Shown piece by piece: positions 63,302-64,000 of a DNA stretch of 64,000 bases. Numbering within the stretch: the stretch's first letter is position 1; every line of letters starts with the position of its first letter. Location of the stretch: assembly GCA_005281725.1 (NCBI GenBank), contig SSBO01000001.1:5564399-5628398 (forward strand). The letters run 5' to 3'. The notes under the pieces were generated by a model. It was not told the origin of the DNA. It made no database searches and saw only the letters and a program-made list of their open reading frames with translations. The DNA is from Wuchereria bancrofti (Eukaryota; Nematoda; Chromadorea; Rhabditida; Onchocercidae). The position numbers and the translations under genes are program-made.

Positions 63302-64000
63302 ATGGCTCTGCCGGGACTAGAAAGTTTACTTATGTATCTGATTGTACCGGAAGATCAGACAGTTTATGCATCTTCTGACGACGAGGGGTTAGTGCTAATA
63401 TAGGTTTGGTCTTTTCTGTTTGCTGAAATGAATTTTAGCCTGCTGTTGTATATGTTCAGGATCAGGTACATACGCTTGCTTTTCAGGAAAGTATAAAGTA
63501 TGCAGCAAAATTGTTGCATAAATTATTTATAAACAATAAGACAAGTGATTTAGTCCTTCGTTTAGCCGTTATCCTTATTTGCCTTCATGTTCTGGTCCTT
63601 ATTCTGGTGGTTCCATCTTTCAAAATTTTAAAGGATGTCATATCTGATAGTTGCTTGAGTTAACGAATCGTTGTTAGAAGTGAGCCTTTAAAGTGATAGA
63701 TTAGCAAAGTTGTCCATAATTATAGTTCTCTTATAGAGAGGCAAGAGAAGATCAAAATGGTTGGACAGGTAAAGAATTTCTTGAAGAGATTCTCCATCGG
63801 TTGACGGGTAAGAAATACGATGAAGTACATGGTCTCGTAATTGCTGCAGCCGACCATGCTATTGTAGATGTTTATCGAGAATTGTTTCAAGCAGTCATCG
63901 ACGAATATGACAAAGATTTCGTTGAAAGTGGTATTTCCGATCCAGTCCTGGAAAATGTTTTGATATTGCTGAAATCATATGGAACTACGAAGGATAAGTA
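63302..64000 (+). CDS. 5' part of an unidentified gene
   Basis: Two exons join in phase. 63302-63387 starts MALPGLESLLMYL and ends with an acidic SSDDEG. The second, from 63737 to the window edge, includes NGWTGKEFLEEILHRLTGKK, GLVIAAADHAIVD and an amphipathic helix-rich stretch ending LKSYGTTKDK. The coding look is strong: long open frame, good donor GG|GTTAGT and acceptor TTATAG. I do not recognise the family with confidence. The helices VYRELFQAVID ... SGISDPVLENVL faintly recall the N-terminal helices of the TFIIA large subunit, but the preceding residues do not fit that well. The gene continues beyond the window. Confidence 0.6.

Overview
The window is AT-rich eukaryotic DNA with short exons, introns ending in TTTCAG-like acceptors, and abundant BEL/Pao LTR retroelements. 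An ecdysone receptor (absent from Caenorhabditis, present in filariae) lies beside worm-type dpy-19 and ERK genes. This points to a filarial nematode (the Brugia/Wuchereria/Loa/Onchocerca/Dirofilaria group). The species cannot be fixed from sequence alone.

Layout. 1-1562: last four exons of dpy-19 (C-mannosyltransferase), + strand. 2985-7894: an ecdysone-receptor-type nuclear receptor, + strand. Its DNA-binding domain is textbook; the C-terminus is unusual (degenerate AF-2, then a poly-Q tail). 8.7-26.2 kb: a graveyard of BEL/Pao elements on both strands. A younger insertion (14630-24410, 5-bp target duplication AGTAT) splits an older reverse-oriented LTR. That block carries a duplicated gag, an inverted env-like piece, a single N, a 221-base gap and a third, more diverged LTR, so it is either a tandem/chimeric element or a misassembly. 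The best internal copy (17322-23700) has gag, protease, RT, RNase H, integrase and an env-like third region, all broken by frameshifts and stops.

27.8-46.0 kb: a very large multi-exon + strand gene of roughly 2,200 codons, with an HMG-box-like segment followed by about 30 C2H2/C2HC zinc fingers. Size, finger number and an LxCxE motif suggest a LIN-13-like synMuv chromatin factor. 46.6-48.1 kb: an unresolved region with several coding-like + strand exons and a KKGRP (AT-hook-like) motif. 48.1-57.7 kb: no convincing gene; it holds a MITE-like inverted repeat. 57699-60408: a complete 8-exon ERK MAP kinase (mpk-1, 385 aa). 63302-64000: 5' end of an unidentified gene.

In C. elegans dpy-19, lin-13 and mpk-1 all lie on linkage group III, so the window looks like a conserved piece of that ancestral chromosome. 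All confident host genes are on the + strand. Exon models were built by hand from splice signals and reading phase, so boundaries may be off by a few bases, especially at 5' ends.
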